Source of the DNA: Streptomyces sp. WAC 04229
Lineage (GTDB): Bacteria; Actinomycetota; Actinomycetes; Streptomycetales; Streptomycetaceae
Assembly (NCBI RefSeq): GCF_003947455.1
Contig: NZ_QHJH01000010.1
Coordinates: 36,504-100,503 of the forward strand
DNA: 64,000 bases
Direction: 5' to 3'
The position numbers and the translations under genes were made by a program. The notes beneath the pieces were generated by a model. That model saw only the letters and a program-made list of their open reading frames with translations, made no database searches and was not told the origin of the DNA. Of this stretch, positions 63,923 through 64,000 are shown piece by piece. Within the stretch, counting starts at the first letter, position 1, and every line of letters begins with the position of its first letter.

Positions 63923-64000
63923 GGGGTGGACGCCGGACCGTTCACCGGCGGCGGCCGTGGACCGCGAGTCGGCGGCGGGCTCCGGGGGCGGGGCCTGCGG

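Overview
The window is high-GC actinobacterial chromosome, almost certainly Streptomyces. The evidence is strong third-position GC bias, frequent GTG and TTG starts, ATGA/GTGA translational overlaps, families typical of streptomycetes (calerythrin-like EF-hand protein, snapalysin, the SCO7613-type giant membrane protein), and a few TTA leucine codons confined to one operon. No tRNA, rRNA, CRISPR array or intact insertion sequence was seen.

Layout. (1) 1-2510: a partial MarR regulator, a 13-bp tandem repeat tract and palindrome, an enolase, and a convergent EF-hand protein. (2) 2511-3323: a long non-coding leader with stem-loops and a 15-bp tandem repeat. (3) 3324-30892: one 27.6-kb, 21-gene, same-strand exopolysaccharide operon of Wzx/Wzy type. 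(4) 30900-34625: PAP2 phosphatase, secreted PQQ-type sugar dehydrogenase, aldo/keto reductase and snapalysin metalloprotease. (5) 34679-37613: a FecBCD-type metal-chelate ABC importer. (6) 37757-41956: a GntR / ADP-ribosylglycohydrolase-fold / NCS1 permease / PfkB kinase operon. (7) 41980-45309: a PP2C phosphatase-response regulator, CHASE3 histidine kinase and single-domain response regulator. (8) 45598-47936: a membrane protein, two gene remnants meeting at a deletion-like junction, and a MerR regulator. (9) 48128-54737: a voltage-gated-type channel, a small Cys-rich protein, a CASTOR/POLLUX-like channel protein, a small membrane protein, a zinc-ribbon protein and an 821-aa membrane protein. 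(10) 54766-60453: YCII-like protein, acyl-CoA oxidase-like protein with a PadR regulator and perfect palindrome, a conserved hypothetical, a lipoprotein and a LacI regulator. (11) 60490-end: TauE/SafE permease, amidohydrolase and NCS2 nucleobase permease.

How the polysaccharide operon fits together: an initiating sugar-phosphate transferase, two GT4 and one GT2 enzymes assemble a lipid-linked repeat. A flippase, a Wzy-like polymerase and two Wzz-like proteins with vestigial kinase domains export, polymerise and size it. An AlgD-like dehydrogenase, an AsnB-like amidotransferase and a bi-domain oxidoreductase point to a modified uronate. A heparinase-fold lyase and a beta-helix lipoprotein would cut or epimerise the chain. 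A methyltransferase / RfbF-like / PIG-L / SDR / DUF4910 module plus an epimerase and an aminotransferase would make a branched amino sugar, and a ketal pyruvyl transferase would add a charged group. The first two genes carry all three TTA codons seen in genes of this window, which suggests bldA-dependent expression.
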